DNA of 64,000 nucleotides from the NCBI RefSeq assembly GCF_036417845.1, contig NC_089981.1, positions 38,880,668 through 38,944,667 of the forward strand. Reading direction: 5' to 3'. The translations under genes were made by a program, and so were the position numbers. The DNA comes from Apteryx mantelli (taxonomy: Eukaryota; Chordata; Aves; Apterygiformes; Apterygidae). The notes under the pieces are model-generated. The model had not been told where the DNA came from. It saw nothing but the letters and a program-made list of their open reading frames with translations, and made no database searches. Shown one piece after another: positions 10,477-25,189 of the stretch (its first letter is position 1; every line of letters starts with the position of its first letter).

Positions 10477-13400
10477 CCCGTTTGCCTTCAGCCAGCTTGT
10501 CCAGCTTTCTGTGTTTCCCCTAGTGATTTTCTGGAAGCCATGTCACTGTTTGGTAGCAACCGAGCCCCTGGTGGGAGGGGAGACCTCAAAGGGAAAGAAG
10601 AAATTGCACCGTGCAAACTCAGTCTGGGTTCCTGTGTGCCGTGTGGAAGCTTAATAAACAGTATTGGGGGAAAGAAAGTGTTGCAGTACTTCTGTGGCGG
10701 GGTGTAAAATTGTGAGGAATTGCATTATTGAAAGGATAAATTAGGTGACACTATCAGCAATGTTGTGGGTATATTAAACCTTGGGAGCTTATTCACGTAT
10801 TGCCTCACATAATGGAGAAAGTTTCTTTTCCAATTTAAACTCCTAATCTCTTCAGCGTAACCGTGCGGTGAGATGTTCCACATTAGATTGATTTGATATT
10901 TTGTCAAGTATATTCAGGTAATAGGGTTATGACTGTACTATTGCTACTATGAGATTAGGTGTATTCAAGCCCTGAAGTTTTAAGATCACTCTTATTCATC
11001 AGCAATAATTGCTAAAGTTACCTGAAACCCATACTCCTGGCAAAAAAACCCCACCCCAAAGTAGCTGAATTTATCATCAGAATGGCTGGCTCAGCCCACC
11101 TTGTGGGTCGCTAATGAGCGCAGAAAGCAAAAAAACATTAATTTCTGTTACTGGATGTCTTGCTGATCCGCGATCTAATTTTGGGTGAGCCGTTTTCTTT
11201 CCTGGCACCTTGAATTCCTCCCATTTCAGCTTAACTCAACGCGTGTGTCGCTCACGAGTGTGCTCGGGGGCAGCTCGTGGCAGGCACGATAGCAGCAGCA
11301 ATGCTTTTATTCATTGTTTGATCAACCGATGAGTTTAGGCTTCCGCATGTTAGTCTTCTAAGCTGATTATAATTAAGCACATAGTAGGAGCCTTCCATAA
11401 AAATATATAGTTTTGCATATTTCTGTAATATTGCTAATGACAATAATGAGAGAAGAACATAGTTTGAAAAGCAGTTATGTGGGAGGCGGAGAAATATTCT
11501 CACAGAAGTGAGTTATACTTCATTTTCCTGCATTAGTATGCTGGTACAGCAGAAAGTGGGATTACCATCCACGTTGTGCATCTCCTTTCCCAACCTGGCA
11601 CGCTGGTTTGAAATGCCGGCTGCCGGCCACTCATAACCGTGACTGATAGAGTGAAGTTTCATGTCATATACAAAATTATGGTCTTTCACTTTGTGCCTAC
11701 ATCAGTCCCACTTTGTGCCTGAGGATCTTCTCATGTTAATTGTAGGTAGCTAACTGCCTCCTTTTTACTCACTGAATAAATTGTCTGAATTAGATCTGCT
11801 TTTCATGCCAGTTTGGCAACAACTTTGCTATCACGGAGAAAGGGAGAGCTCTTACCTCACGCAAAGTCCCTAGCTAGGATATCTCTTACAGTTATGAAAT
11901 ACCCTGCAAATCAAGCAGGTCCTATACAGACTGTCTGAATCAAGAGGCTGATGCAATGATGTGCAGCAAGCAGTGTTAGCCTCTCAGAGTTGTTTTAAGA
12001 ACCTGGCAGAGCTTTACCAATGCATTTCTCGGATGCATTTTATCAAACCTTTCCTTAAACTGCTGCTTTATTTTTAGTCTGCACAGATGGCAGGCGTAAG
12101 AGGATGGTGAAGAATGCTCTTGCATCCAATTTATTTTGTATAAAGCCTTGAAGCTGTGAAATATTTTACTAGGTTTTTATGTGCAATGGGCTGTTTCCAA
12201 TTTGTTAATTTGGGTTGGATTTTCAATAGTGAGAATCAGCCTAATCAGTTTTTGACTTTTAACCAAGGCAGGGGAGCAGGAAGCAGGGGAAATTACAATC
12301 ATCTGAAGCGCAGAGGAAGTTGCTCTGAAGAGGGGTTTTGGCTTAAATAAAGTGCATAAAAGAAGTATGAGTATGCATACTGGTAAAATTTTATATTGCA
12401 TGTGGTCTGTGTATCATCTTCAGTCCTTCCTGATCCTGGAGGGTTGACTGTAGCAGTAATCTCAGCATATTACAGTTTCTAAGTCCCTTTTCTAAGGCCA
12501 TTCAGTGAGTCGCTTCCTTGTGACATGAAATTCAAGAACTGCTGCCATTTCATGTAGGTCGTATTTACCTTGTTGCAGACTTCATATCTTACACTGGGAT
12601 GTGGAGCCTTCAAGATTCAGGCTGCAATAATCTATACGTGTTACTGCATGCTTGTGTGTATCTAATTAGCAATGGCAGGCTAAAGACATGTTTGTTACTT
12701 AATTTTACTAAATCTGAAGAAGCTTCCTCAGATTCTTGCCATGTTGAGCACAATGCCTTTAGTGTGATTTACAGACACTGCTATAAAGTTAGTTGACAGA
12801 AGGGAAATTAATACATTAGTTTGTGTAAAGGGGAAAAGAACAAAAATCGATCTCAGCTGTGTAATGCTAAGTGTACAGAGTAGTGTCTTGGATGTCTTCC
12901 AGATAAAGAATTTGAATTGATTAAAATAGCTTTCCTTGCCACATTTGTTCCAGTGTCTGGAAAGTTCTGACAGAAAAGGGGCAATGCATCGTCGGCTGCC
13001 TGGAAATTGCCTTGCATGCAATGAGGGAACCTTTAAAAGAGTTGCATAGTGGTATATTAAAGCTTTCCACAAAATCAGATTTTAATGGCCAATTTCTAAA
13101 GGTCATATGGAGTCAGGCAAAATTAATTTAGCAGTTACTGTTACTTAAGTAGCCAAAAAATCCAGCAGTTTCAGCTGTTTCCATTATCTAAGACCACTGA
13201 AAAATGAAAAGTGTGTGTGTGTCGGGGTGGGGGGTTCTGCCAGAAGGGAAAGAGTTACTGCTTGCATTCAAGTTAACTGTTCACACAGCAGTTCGCTATA
13301 CTCTTACCTGAAGTGAAAGAGACAGTGACACTTCAAAGTTAAAAATACAGACCTGCCAGCCTTCAGAGGAGGCACAGTGACAATTTGCTCCATAAATTTT

Positions 13401-14269
13401 CATTCTGAAATGCTGACAATGATGTAGCTGTGCAGTTGGAGATGCATTGCCCCGTTTTCTTTTTACAAGTGACTGAGGAATGCCAAATTGCAATACTAGT
13501 GAAAGTGCTGAAGTATGGCCTTCGGTATCCCTTCCCAACTCCTGCCAGCTGTGAGAGCTGCTGCTCACTGCTCAGCCCAAAGCCCAGAGGACCACTGCAC
13601 CAGTTTTGGCTAACCTTAAACTACTAGCAGAATTTCCTTCATAAAAAAAGAAAGTGAGTCTTGTAAAGTTGGGCTTACTACGTCAATGATGTTTTTAGTG
13701 TTATGCACAAACTTCTGGTTTGTAGACATTTTATGCAGGGCGGCAAAAATACAGGGTGTCAAAGAAACTAAAAATTAAAAGCTAAACAAGAGTAACAGAT
13801 TAGCAAGATGGCATGCTCCACTGAAAGAGGAGGAATCCTAAGTGGAGAACAAACATCAGGCTAATGATATGGCTAATACCAAGTCAGGAGCTGGGCATGA
13901 CTAAGAAGCTTATTTAATTGATTTTCTTCTGAAGAGTTTGTGAGGCCTATACCTGCAAAAGCTATAGACAAATTATGCTAGTTGCTTTCTGGCCGATTTT
14001 GGCAACTAGCTCAAAGAGGCTAACCAGTATTACTTTTGCCCACACTAGTTGTAAAAATGTCAAGTAAAAAGCTTTATAGTTTATATTAATAGCACTTACT
14101 TACAATTTATATTAATAGCACTCTCACTGTTTGATGTCTAGTAAAGCTGTCATTGAATAACTATTAAAACTTTTTAATTGTATAAAGAAATATTCTGCTT
14201 CAGTAACAGTAGTGATGAGCAAGCAAGCCAGGAAGCAGTCAAATATATGCTCTTACCCTGGAGGCTTGG

Positions 14270-14375
14270 GACCAAGTGTGATGCCAGGCTCTCTTTTTGT
14301 CTCTGATTCACCTGTTATCCTGGGGCTACTTAGTTCACCCATCTCTAAAATAGGGACGATAAGTGCTTTGGGAGC
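14270..14375 (+). mobile_element. MIR-like ancient SINE relic
   Basis: The stretch ctctctttttgtctctgatt ... cccatctctaaaatagggacgataa follows the familiar MIR/CORE-SINE segment that reads roughly 'CTCTGTGCCTCAGTTTCCCCATCTGTAAAATGGGGATAAT'. It is heavily diverged, as expected for an element inherited from the amniote ancestor. The exact family is from memory, not a search. Confidence 0.55.
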
Positions 14376-14965
14376 TTCATGCTGAAGCTGCTGTGTCACC
14401 AAAGCAGGTGCATTTGCTCGGTTGCTTCTGTCACTTCCTCATCCCACTGAGCGCTGTCGTTGCTGTCGCCACATTGCCAATGCACAGCCTGTTCTGAAGG
14501 TGGTGATTTTCTGTGGGACGGTTCGTTCGTTGGCATGGTACAGGGTATATTCTGTGCTGTTTAATGTAAGTAAGTAAGTAAGTCATGATTCAGAGCCAGA
14601 CTGACAGGTCTCTAGTACATACTAGTCTTTGAGTGGCTGTTTCATGTGACTCAGTGGGAATGTCTCAGTTTTCTCAGTGTCCGTCCTGCTCCTGTGAGGC
14701 ACAGTCCTCTGCAAACTGTATTAGTTGGACTCTCCTTTGTGTTTACAAGAAAATGATTTATTTTAAAGGTTTCAACTGCATGTTTTCCATATCAGGCTTG
14801 TTTTGCCATTGCGGTTCCAAATGAGAAACTGTGTGGTGGTGGCAATACCCAGCTATGTGGCTTCTTCGAGGAACAGCTTGGACTTCCTCTTCTGGCACTG
14901 GTAACTCAGTGCACAAGCGGCAAGGCCATGCATACAACTGTCAGTCACTCCCAACTGCGCTCTCA

Positions 14966-14981
14966 CCCCCCCCCCCCCCCC
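14966..14981. repeat. Poly-C run
   Basis: Sixteen consecutive C, followed about 65 nt later by a run of nine or more G (from about 15048). Confidence 0.9.
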
Positions 14982-15453
14982 AAGCTGGAAAACAAACCTC
15001 TGCTGTGGGATTCAGGGCAAGCTCAAAAATGGGAGCAGAGCTTTCTTGGGGGGGGGGTATCAGAGTTCAGCATTTCCTTTGTATTCTGAACAAAATTTAT
15101 TATTTTCTTGGTGCTAAGTAAAGCCACTTCCGTATTCTTCATAAACTGTAGAATAACCTTCCTTGGTACCAGAATATATTCCTGTGCCTGTGGTGGGGGG
15201 AACAATTTCAGACCTCATAAAAGAACTTGGTTTCCAGCCATTCGCCTGAAACTGCTAATAATAGGCAATGTTAGACAGTTTCTTGAATCTTTCTTAAGTA
15301 AGTATGTGGGTTATTTCTCTTAAAGCACCATTTTATTTTATAAAGACAACACTTCTTGAATGACCTACAAAATGTTAATTTAAAAAGTTACATTCTTTGG
15401 TGAATTAATGCCCAAAGCCTGAAGATCACAGGATGATGCTGGCCTAAAAGGAG

Positions 15454-15489
15454 TCCTTGGTAATTTTGTAGTCCTTCCTTGGTAATTTT
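15454..15489. repeat. Short tandem duplication
   Basis: TCCTTGGTAATTTT occurs at 15454-15467 and again at 15476-15489, a period of 22 nt. Confidence 0.85.
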
Positions 15490-16830
15490 AATAGTCCTCT
15501 GAAGTAATTTATTAGTGTTCCTCAGGTTCAGCATAAATTATTACATGAGCAAATTGCTCTACAGCATTGTAAAAGGCTGCTCACTGCTTCAGTGACATCA
15601 GAGCTATGTGCTGGGAAGAGTGGGACTGTGCCGTCACAGAAGTAGACTGCATTTCATAATCATCTGTGGCAAAGCTTCTTTACCATATTGCAGTAGGGGA
15701 GGTAGCACCTGCTACAGTTGCGGAATGGCTTCTAGTGTCAAAAGCCTTCAGACAGATAGTCAAACTTGGAAATCTGTGTAGCTCTTGGACTGTATATAAG
15801 CCTTTGCTAGGGTGTAATAGTTAAGGTAGGACCGTAAATTGCATCAGAAAGAATTTCTTCTTCCTTAGAGCAAACTCATACCTTACCCTTTCATTGTAGG
15901 TGCTGTCTGATCCCATATGCTTAATGTCATTAGGTGTTAAGTTTTTGCCAGTGAGGGTGTGCATGACGCCACCCTGCTATGAGGTTGCTCCTGGCCCCAC
16001 GCTGGGCTCAGTGGCCGAGAGGGGTGAGAGCCCCTTGTCCAGCCCGTGTGGCTGTGGGTGCTGCACGCTGCCCATGTACACAAGTGCTGCACCTGCACAG
16101 GCACCCAGAGGGTTAGCCCTGGCCTGCATCTGCTATCTTCAGGGTGTTACCACTGCAGCCCCTGGTGTCACTGGTATGGCGAGGCTCTGAAGGCAAAGCA
16201 CTGCACTTACTTACTCACTTGTTTGAGTTGTTTTGTATTTTGAGAAGCTGGACCACCTAGCTTGCTTTTGATACAGTAAAAGACAATGACAGTAAAAATG
16301 GTTTGACCTTTGTTTCCTCAGCATATAATGATGTACTGAAACATTGCCATCATGTCTGTGAATTATTAGCCATAGCTGGATTGCAGTGTGCTTCCTTGGA
16401 AAGACAAGATCATGATGCAAGTATGCTTTAGACCAACAGTGCTGGCATCTAGCAGAGGGTTGATACAAAATACTTGGATAGCACTGTAACAGCCAGAGAT
16501 TTCTCTCTTGGGATGGCTAGATCACTGCTAGATAATATCACTGTGAGAGAAAAGTCAAGCTGGCCAAGCCTACCTGTGATTATTCAAATTCATTTTAATT
16601 TTTCTAAGTACTATTGGCAAGCCTTGCAGTTGATATCTAAGAAAATATTTTGGATCCTGATTAGACCTTTCTACAGTGATACATGACAAGTATTTGCTGA
16701 AAATGTGAATGTTGTTATGCTGATGTTGTAAGGAATGTCCAGAGTCTAGCATTTTACATAAAAGACCTTTAAATTAAAGGACTGTCTTTTCTGGGATAAA
16801 GTGCAACAGTCTAATATGAGTAAGTAATAC

Positions 16831-16857
<27 letters not shown>
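16831..16857. repeat. Poly-T run
   Basis: Twenty-seven consecutive T. On the - strand this would be a poly-A; no retrocopy body is recognisable next to it. Confidence 0.95.
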
Positions 16858-16861
<4 letters not shown>

Positions 16862-19300
16862 GAAAGCAATGCATATGATGATAAACTAAATTTCAGGTAG
16901 GTCAGTAGAAATACAAAGGCATTCTTAGCACACCTGGGAGGAAATATGGATGCACTTACATCAAGAAATAGGATAGGTTCACTTATACTAAGGCTCCAGC
17001 TAGGTACTTTCATCCTTCTTTTCAATAGAAATAAAGCACTTCTACACACTGACTGGAACACTTTATTTAAGAGTTGATGGCAGACATCTAAAAAGCTCCA
17101 ATGGGGTGTGTGTGCTTAAACCTGCATGCATACTACTTTTTTTCTCCTGCAGCTTAGGTTGCTTCATAGGCCAGAGAAAAGCCATTACAGGAAGGAATTG
17201 TTCTGTGGAAGTTCAGACAAATAAGGCAGAAAATCATATTAGGTATTTTAGTGAATCTTGGCTAGGAATAACTATTTGCTAAAACTTAGGAAAAGGAAAG
17301 GTAGCTGTTAACTCTGGGGTACAGAGCAGGGCAAAAGCCAAGGAACCGGTGTTTGCTTCATGGGTATTGGAGCTCTTGTATTTTACAGTAGAAACCCAGA
17401 AGAGCCAAGTTACTGTCTCTTACTAAAACAAAGGCACGCACTCCTATATGCAAGACCTGCTAATGTTCTTTTACCCACCATACTGAGAAATAACAAAAGA
17501 GAGTAGTTCTTTCCCCTGTGGGGTATTTTTCATGTCCATTGGCCATCTCCTCCTTAAGCATGCTGTTACATGTCCTAGCTCACCTAGTTACTGATTTTTC
17601 TTCAATGATAAATGTTCCTTTTACCTACACATTACTGAATAGATACGTGCTCATTTACATTTGTACTACTTCTACTCTAACAACATTATTATTAATGTTA
17701 TTAGTCAAACTTGTGTTCTTCTGTGTCAAACAGCCCTGGGCATTAGCCTACACATATTCCAACCTAGTACGTGTTGGTAGCTTTATGCTCTGATACAAAA
17801 TCAATTACTTCTTCCAAGAACATAGAGTTCTATTAATTACCCTTTCTTTCTGGTTAAATGTAAACTACTGTATCTATCATCTTACCCTGAATTCATCTAT
17901 TTGTTCCTGGAAGAAAAATTCCTAATTAACTAAGCCTCTTTGGAGTTTGGTTCTCTTACGCTTGCACCGTTAGAAACCTTAACGGGGTCAACAATCAAAA
18001 CCTTGCTTAAGGTACCAACATAAGAACTCAAATACAGTCTGGTAGTACTCTGAATTTATAGTAGCATTTCTCTACTACATATTGGGGGTTATTGCCATTG
18101 CGAATCCGGGATAAAGATTCTCCAGTGAGCTGATTCTACTGCTTTTTAAATTGCATTACTGCTAATTTGCACTTGAATAACCTTTTCCTTCTGTAAACCC
18201 TGGATGTTAGTTTTGGCCTTTGGCTTTTATAGATGAAAGCCGGAAACACATGCAAATTCAAATATTCTTACGGTGAAGCTGCAAGTATCCATATTATAAA
18301 GAAACTGCTGTTTGTATTGAAGGACTCTAAACATATTGGGAATGGTTGATTAAATCTTGCCCTTTATTATCCCTATGCATAGATACTGTTGTTCTGATAC
18401 TTGTCTCTGGTTTTAATATTTAGGCATACATGACATTTTCTGGAGAGTTTACTCATGCAGTCCACTTTCAGCTGTTCCTCTTTCATCTAATTCTTCCTCT
18501 TTCATCCAATTTCTTAAGAAATACCATATAGCAAGGAAGAATAAGGGCTTAGGAGGGTAAGAGCAACTGTCCAGAGTAGAACAGGTATCATGCTAGCTGA
18601 CCAACTAGTGTCATGCTGCTTTTCCTTTTGCAGTATTTCCACTTCTCTCTTCATTAGGTCTGGCAAGCAAGAGAGCACAAACAGCTGTCAGCTGCCTGTC
18701 TGCCTCTTTACTTGCCTGAATGCCCCCTGTAAATCTGGACAAATTCATCCAAGTGCTTCTGAAATTGTTACTCAGATCTTTAGGTAGTCTTGATGCACTG
18801 TCATTCTTACTGCGCTGCAGAAAGATGAGATCCAACAAGCTGAAATTTGTCTCCTCTCAGCTGTAGGTTGTCCTGGGTAGGTGTTAGGTACTAGTAATGG
18901 TCGAGCTCCTTGTTCTTCTAGGCTAGGTTTCAACTCTTCCACGTGCAAAAGTTGCGCTTTTCCACACATCCCTTCTAGCTCCCCACACTTGGCTCCCAGC
19001 CCCATGCCACCTTCTCTGCTGTACTCTCCTTTCCCATCTGTTTCCTGCTCCCGTGTTCCCGGTGTACAAGCCTCTAGCTGCCATTCAGGGATAAAAGTTC
19101 CTCTCATAAGAAATCCAGGATTCTAGAATAGTTAAGGTACTGAAAGCACGGATTTTATGTATGTGAGCAAACACTATGAAATATTGGTGCTATCCAACTG
19201 TATGGCAACACTGATATCTGTATTAGCAGGTAACCCTCTCCCCCTTTTGGGAGAAGCAAATCACCCACAGTCAGTTCTTGGTTTCTGTTAATTTTCCTGC

Positions 19301-19327
<27 letters not shown>
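19301..19327. repeat. (AT)n microsatellite
   Basis: An uninterrupted AT run of about thirteen units. Confidence 0.95.
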
Positions 19328-19332
<5 letters not shown>

Positions 19333-19429
19333 TTTTTGCCTTTCAAATCTTTGAAAAACATTCTTCACAGGATTTGTTAGTGTAGCTAAATAGACAGGAT
19401 TTTTCCCTATCCTGCCCCAGCTAGTGGGG

Positions 19430-19650
19430 CTGGCCCTCTGTGTGCGCCGGGTGCGTGCCCAGCAGCAAGTCCGGCCCGTGGCCTCTGCGTAGTGTTTTTC
19501 ACAGCAGCCCTCACTCGTTGGGTGAACAGCACGCTGTGAGACACAAACACGAGGCTTCTCCTGATTTTACAGACTTGGGGTGTCCGCGATCACGAATGCC
19601 CCCGCCATGCCTGAGAGGAGACTATTCCACAACCCGGCTCTTTCCTCCTG
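19430..19650. promoter_or_regulatory. Small CpG-rich patch
   Basis: About 220 bp with a dozen or more CpGs (for example gcgccgggtgcgtg and tccgcgatcacg), just beyond the presumed SHANK2 3' end. No gene structure is recognisable. Confidence 0.3.
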
Positions 19651-20691
19651 AAAACTGCAAAGTATCTTGAGGGAATCACTACACCTATCCTCGTTTCAGG
19701 TGTTCTCTGTAATGCAGAAAATCAGCATTATTAGTGATTTCAAGTATCCTCAGGTGACTTGTATAACATGTAAACTACTACTGTTTCTCTGTAAAATCTC
19801 ACAGGTGAATTAAACAGACTTGCAGAATGCACCTGTTTTAAATGTTACAGCTTTCTCTTTGTACAGAAAGAAACTGCTCAGATGAAGTGAAAGGAGAATA
19901 GGAGATACAACATTTTCCTGAAGTAAGAAACACTCTAATCGCATTATTATTTTATGCACAATTGGACACAGCTCAAATTTGACTATTATGTTCAGATTTC
20001 TAAGAAGTTATTTTTGTTGAATTTTTTTTCCACACTGAATTTAGACCAGTAACTAAACAACACTTTGTATTCTGTTTTATCCATCTTTCTATCTGTTCTC
20101 CTCTAATGGCATATTTAGAGCTATCACCTTGACTTTGTCATGATACATCTTAAAAAACATGACATTAGCTTGAAATTAAACCCCAAGAAGCACCAACAAG
20201 GTCAAAACAAAAGATTAAGGACATGATCACAATAGTTCCTCACTAAATATGTTCTAGGCGGCAGGTTAAATGAAATTAGGTATAGAGTACCACGCTTGAC
20301 AGTTTTCAGAATTCATTGTGGACAAATATAAGCCCACTTACGGAGCTGTGAAGTAATTCTTTACATCCTCAGCATGAGGCTGCGTTTCCCTCAGGATTGT
20401 TCTTGAAGAAGAACATCCTTCAGAGGATGAATCTCGGGTTTCTGAAGTCCGTGGAGCAGAGAGGTTATCTCCCCCAAAACACAGTTTCAGCTATCCCAAC
20501 ATTTTCTTTCAGAAATTATAAGGAATTGCTTTAAATTACTTTTAAGTAAATAAGAAAGACAGGAGATTAGAGACAATTAGATAATGCAAAAATATCAGTG
20601 GAAAATAACCCATTAAAACATGAATTATATTTTGAGATTTCTGTATATTGTATTCTCTCCAGATTTTCAAAGCAAAAAGTACACGGCAACA

Positions 20692-20697
20692 TTTATT
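20692..20697 (-). promoter_or_regulatory. Candidate distal SHANK2 polyadenylation signal
   Basis: AATAAA on the - strand (GTATTGGAATAAATG). It is the last clear canonical signal before the sequence becomes mixed intergenic DNA. Several upstream alternatives exist. Confidence 0.35.
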
Positions 20698-23600
20698 CCA
20701 ATACATTTTTAAGCACATGCAACACTGGTCTCCTATTTGTACATTAATTTCTAAGGCTGTCCAGGAACCTTTACATTAAAAGTATACAAGAGCTCACACA
20801 CACGTGCATGTATTTCTTCTAGAATTAGTCCTGAGGAAAACTTAGCTTTTACTTCAAAAATCAGACTTCAGTTCTGCATGTAAATCTGAGAAACAATCTA
20901 CCAGCTATACTGAACTAAATCCTAATCTAAATACCTTGCACTCATCTGCAGTTTGGATCTGAAATATCTGCTGCTAATGAGACTGTAATGTTTGATTGCC
21001 ATTGTTCAGAACAGTCCAAGGTTTGCAGCAGTGGAGACAAAAACTGCGGTCTCATAAAAACATGCTTGATGCAGATGAAAGCTCATGGGGATGGTAACAT
21101 TTAAAACATAAAATTAATAACACATAATCACATATAAACTAGAAAACACATTACAGTTCTTTAAAGATTTCTCATTCATTATCTAATTTGTATAATTACA
21201 CAGTCAGCCTTGCTTTCTGGCTTAAATATTCAGGCCAACTTGCAATAGTAAAAAGTTTGCTAAAATGACCTCTTGTAGAAAGAATGACTATCGTTTAAAA
21301 TAAATACATATTTTCAAAGATCTTGTATTGCTCTGCGACTATGCCCATCAACTTCCACTAGATGTCAGCATTAGAAAACAAATTCATCAAAAGCTTAAGT
21401 CAGCTTGGTTTATCACTGTTACCTTGTCTTTGAAATACAGTACATGTCAACCAAATTAATAACTGAGCATATACTTATGGTGGTAAATTTAACAAAAAAA
21501 CACAGTCTCATCTCATTTTTCCCTTATTTTACTTGATTTGAATAAATCACTTCAAATTAGTCTCATGATGCAGAAAGTGTTTCTAAATAATATATAAATC
21601 ATTTCAGTTTTTATAACCATTTTTGCTAATGCAGTGATATGGACTTCTCACTTCAAAAAACAGCACTACAAACTGTTTGTCAGGTACTGTAACAACACCC
21701 TGAAGATAAAGCTCTTTGTGTTAAATACAGTATAGTTGTATCCAGGTTGAAAATTTTAAGGCACGTTTTTTTTTTAAACCACATGTTCTGAAGTATTGTT
21801 ACAATCGTGCTTTTCCGAATGTCCCATCATAGCCACTATTCTTTTTATGGTTTTGTACAAAAAGGATGAAAGACCACAAAATACAAGAAAAATACAGAAA
21901 AATGCAGAAAAACACAAACAAGACACAACACAACATATTGATACAATGTACACTACAACAGCAATGATCAAATCTTCTGATTTCCTTGAAGAGCAGCATT
22001 GACAATAATGGCAAAGCAGTCTTTGTTTTGCACTGTAAATACCTGACTGACTTACTTAGATACACAGATGTTAATCACTGGATTACCACAACATCTGAAC
22101 AAAAATGAAGACTGATTTTTCAGATACCTTTCTTATCAAAACAAAGCTGCCAAGTAATTGCTATTGGAAAAATATGAGAGAAATAAAAGGTAACTACAAA
22201 AAACATGAGCTAGAACATCTGAGGAAGAGAATATCATTAAGGAACATATTAAACCAAATGGCAACAGTTCCAGGCATTTATTCCAGTTTCTTAAAAAATA
22301 AAAAAAACCTTATTTATTTCATCACCATTGTAAGATAGAAAAACAAATTTTTAGATTAAGCCAAAGATGATGTGAAATGTTTTCTTTTTTCTTTTTCTCT
22401 CCATTTGAAGCCTCTTTTATTCACAGTACAAATACACCTTGCTGGTACATTTTTAGACACAAGATGCACAAGTTCTGAGAAGGAGTGCTGGTTTCTTCTC
22501 TCTCTAAGCTGCTCTTTCCTACAAAAACCCCAGTTCCCCCCCCTCCCCCGACTTCTCAGTGCCTCATTAAATTGCAGAATAAATCCACAACTGAGTGCTT
22601 TATATGATCAGTAGTAGTAAGCTGAGAGCATGCATTCCCCCCACACACACACTCAGCCAAGAAAAAAAAGCAATAATTATTTGAAATCCACCTCAAGACA
22701 AATAGAAACATATTTTCTACTTCTTGGCCCCTTTTTTTTACCTTTTCAAATTTCACACATGAATCTGAAATTCAGTAAATGAACTAATGTTCAGCATAAA
22801 GGATGCTTTAACCAAAAAGAATAAACAAAAAGCAAGTATTTCCCAATAATAAATCAATTATTTTGCCTTAATTCTATGTTTTGTTAAAGCATTTTATGCT
22901 CTTTCATACATTAGATAGATTGCAATTTTGGCAACTTTTTTTTTTTTTTCAGACATTCAGACAGTGTTCTCTGTTTGCAATCAGAACCACAACCTTAGTG
23001 CAATATTATATTTATTTCTTACAGTAATTTTGGTTGCCATACAAGAGTATTAAGGATTGGGGAAAAGTGCAAGTTACAGGAGCTTGATTTTTAATCAGTT
23101 GAAATAAGAGGAATTAAAGCACAAAAATTACAGCAACATAGATAACGTGAACACAAGTTGTTACACAAACTATAGCGAGAAACATATTAATATCTAGAAA
23201 AAAAAAGAAAAAATGTAATGGAAAAATTATCAATATTTGTGGCTCATACACATAATCATTGCCAGATCAACTGGGTAATGCTTTTTAAGAACTAAGAAGA
23301 AAATCACTATTTTTATTAACTTAAGTACCACAAATAATTAACTTTTGTGATATGTAAATTCTGTAAATCAACAGTCACATCTAGTCATTTTATAATATAT
23401 GAATCAAACTTAAAATGTTCTCAGACACCCAGGGAAAGGAGTCTGTGCAGTTATACACAATTTACATCTTGTAAGATTTTGGTATTGTATACACAAATAT
23501 TACAGAAACTAGGCATGTAAATGCAATTTATTTAAATTACAGTATATAAACAAAAGTTGATCCTAAAACCCAGAATATCATAATGTATTTCATAGATCTC

Positions 23601-25142
23601 TAACAACTTGTTTTTCACTATCATACTAGCATGAAATAATAGGGTCTTCTCTCCTCCCCCCCCCCCCCCAAACATTTCCAGACTGATGAAAATACTCGGA
23701 GGCAATGTTGTATCTGTTACTATTGCTTTCTGTATAGCAAAATCATCAAACAGAGCTAGAGACCAATTCATCTTGGCAGAGGTGTATTTTATTGGTAAAA
23801 GTAGGTCCTTTCAGGTCTCATTATGTTTCGTTTGTAAGACACAATGTAAAAATAAACTATTTCATTAGTTCTTTAATGTTTCAAATCTCTTTTCTACTAA
23901 TTGTATAGTGCCTATTCTTTCAGTACCTGAAAAGATACATGAGCAAGAAACACACCTGTTCAAGAAAGGGATTACCATCAACTGTAATTTACTGTGTATG
24001 TCAGCACTCATTAAACTTAAAGCCAACAATAAGGTTGTGAATAAAAAGCAGCTTAAAAGTCAACTTCTACATTTGCTTTTACTACCATATTTTCTAATGT
24101 ATTTTCTGGCACATATTATAGAGGTAATATCAACTGTACCCAAAGAAACAAACAAACAATTAAAAAAAAAAAAGAAAAAAAAAGAGCATGGCATTAGTGG
24201 TTTATTTACTGAATTCTGTCATATCACCAAATGGAAGACAATGATGGCTAAATTACCATTTTTACACTTAAAGTATTTGATGGCCTCAAGTTGCCTGTAT
24301 TGACTATCTGAATGAGACTGTCATTTTCTACTATGGAAAAATTCAGTACTCTTGAAAGTAGAATGCCTTAGTACTTGGGTTTTATTACAAGGTTACTTGG
24401 AACTTTCAAGTACAAATATAGTGTAGTAACAGATGTTAAGTTAAAAGATTTGTTGTTCCATAAAGGGGGCAGGAGGCTAAATACGTTGCTTTTTATGAGT
24501 ATCCAATGCGTTGGTAACTATAACCACTTTTGAAGAAATATTCATCCTCCTTTGTAGAAGTTCTAGCAAAGATAGAAAATATAACACAGCTCTGCTGGTT
24601 CAGATGCATCCAAATGAGGTTGATTTTTAAAAAGGTCAAGACTTTATAATTATTCCACAGAAATAGTATTAAACCACAAAAGTTTTTTGTTGTTTTTAAC
24701 TTTCTAGCACTGAAGTGGCACAAAGGCTGCCCAGTAGACCAGCCACTTATTTTCTTAAAATATTGTGCTTATAAACTATCTGTACAACTATTTAAACTTG
24801 CAGTAAAGAAAGATATTTAAAATGCTAAACTTTATGTACTCATACTAGGGCTGTTGCAGACCTAATTAGACACTTGTTTGTGAGCAAAAATAATCACAAT
24901 AAAAAAATTAGAGATAGGCTGGACCATATCAAGGACCATAGCAAGGAAAGAAAGTTCAGGTACCTTGCAAAATGTAAGAGAACCTGAAAGTACGGTAGGT
25001 AGGCAGCCTAGCCATCCACGCACCACTTATCCACCTGGAACGTGTTGAATATTATGTTAATAAAGACCTACAAAACTCACAGATATTAAGAGGTGTTAAT
25101 TACAAGGGGAGGTCGAACATGCAGAGAGAGACTTGTTAACTT

Positions 25143-25161
25143 AAAAAAAAAAAAAAAAAAA
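25143..25161. repeat. Poly-A run
   Basis: Nineteen consecutive A, about 30 nt from the CpG-rich block that follows. Confidence 0.95.
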
Positions 25162-25189
25162 GTCAGATTAAACAAATCTGTGTGTTTCC

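Larger units (their letters stand above)
8658..20660. other. CTTN-SHANK2 intergenic region
   Basis: Convergent intergenic DNA without a supportable gene. It holds a poly-T run (8965-8984), CpG-rich patches at 9690-10180 and 19430-19650, a CA microsatellite (10455-10476), a MIR-like relic near 14270-14375, C and G homopolymer runs near 14966 and 15048, a long T run (16831-16857) and an AT microsatellite (19301-19327). All open frames are short and broken by unrelated frames. Confidence 0.6.
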
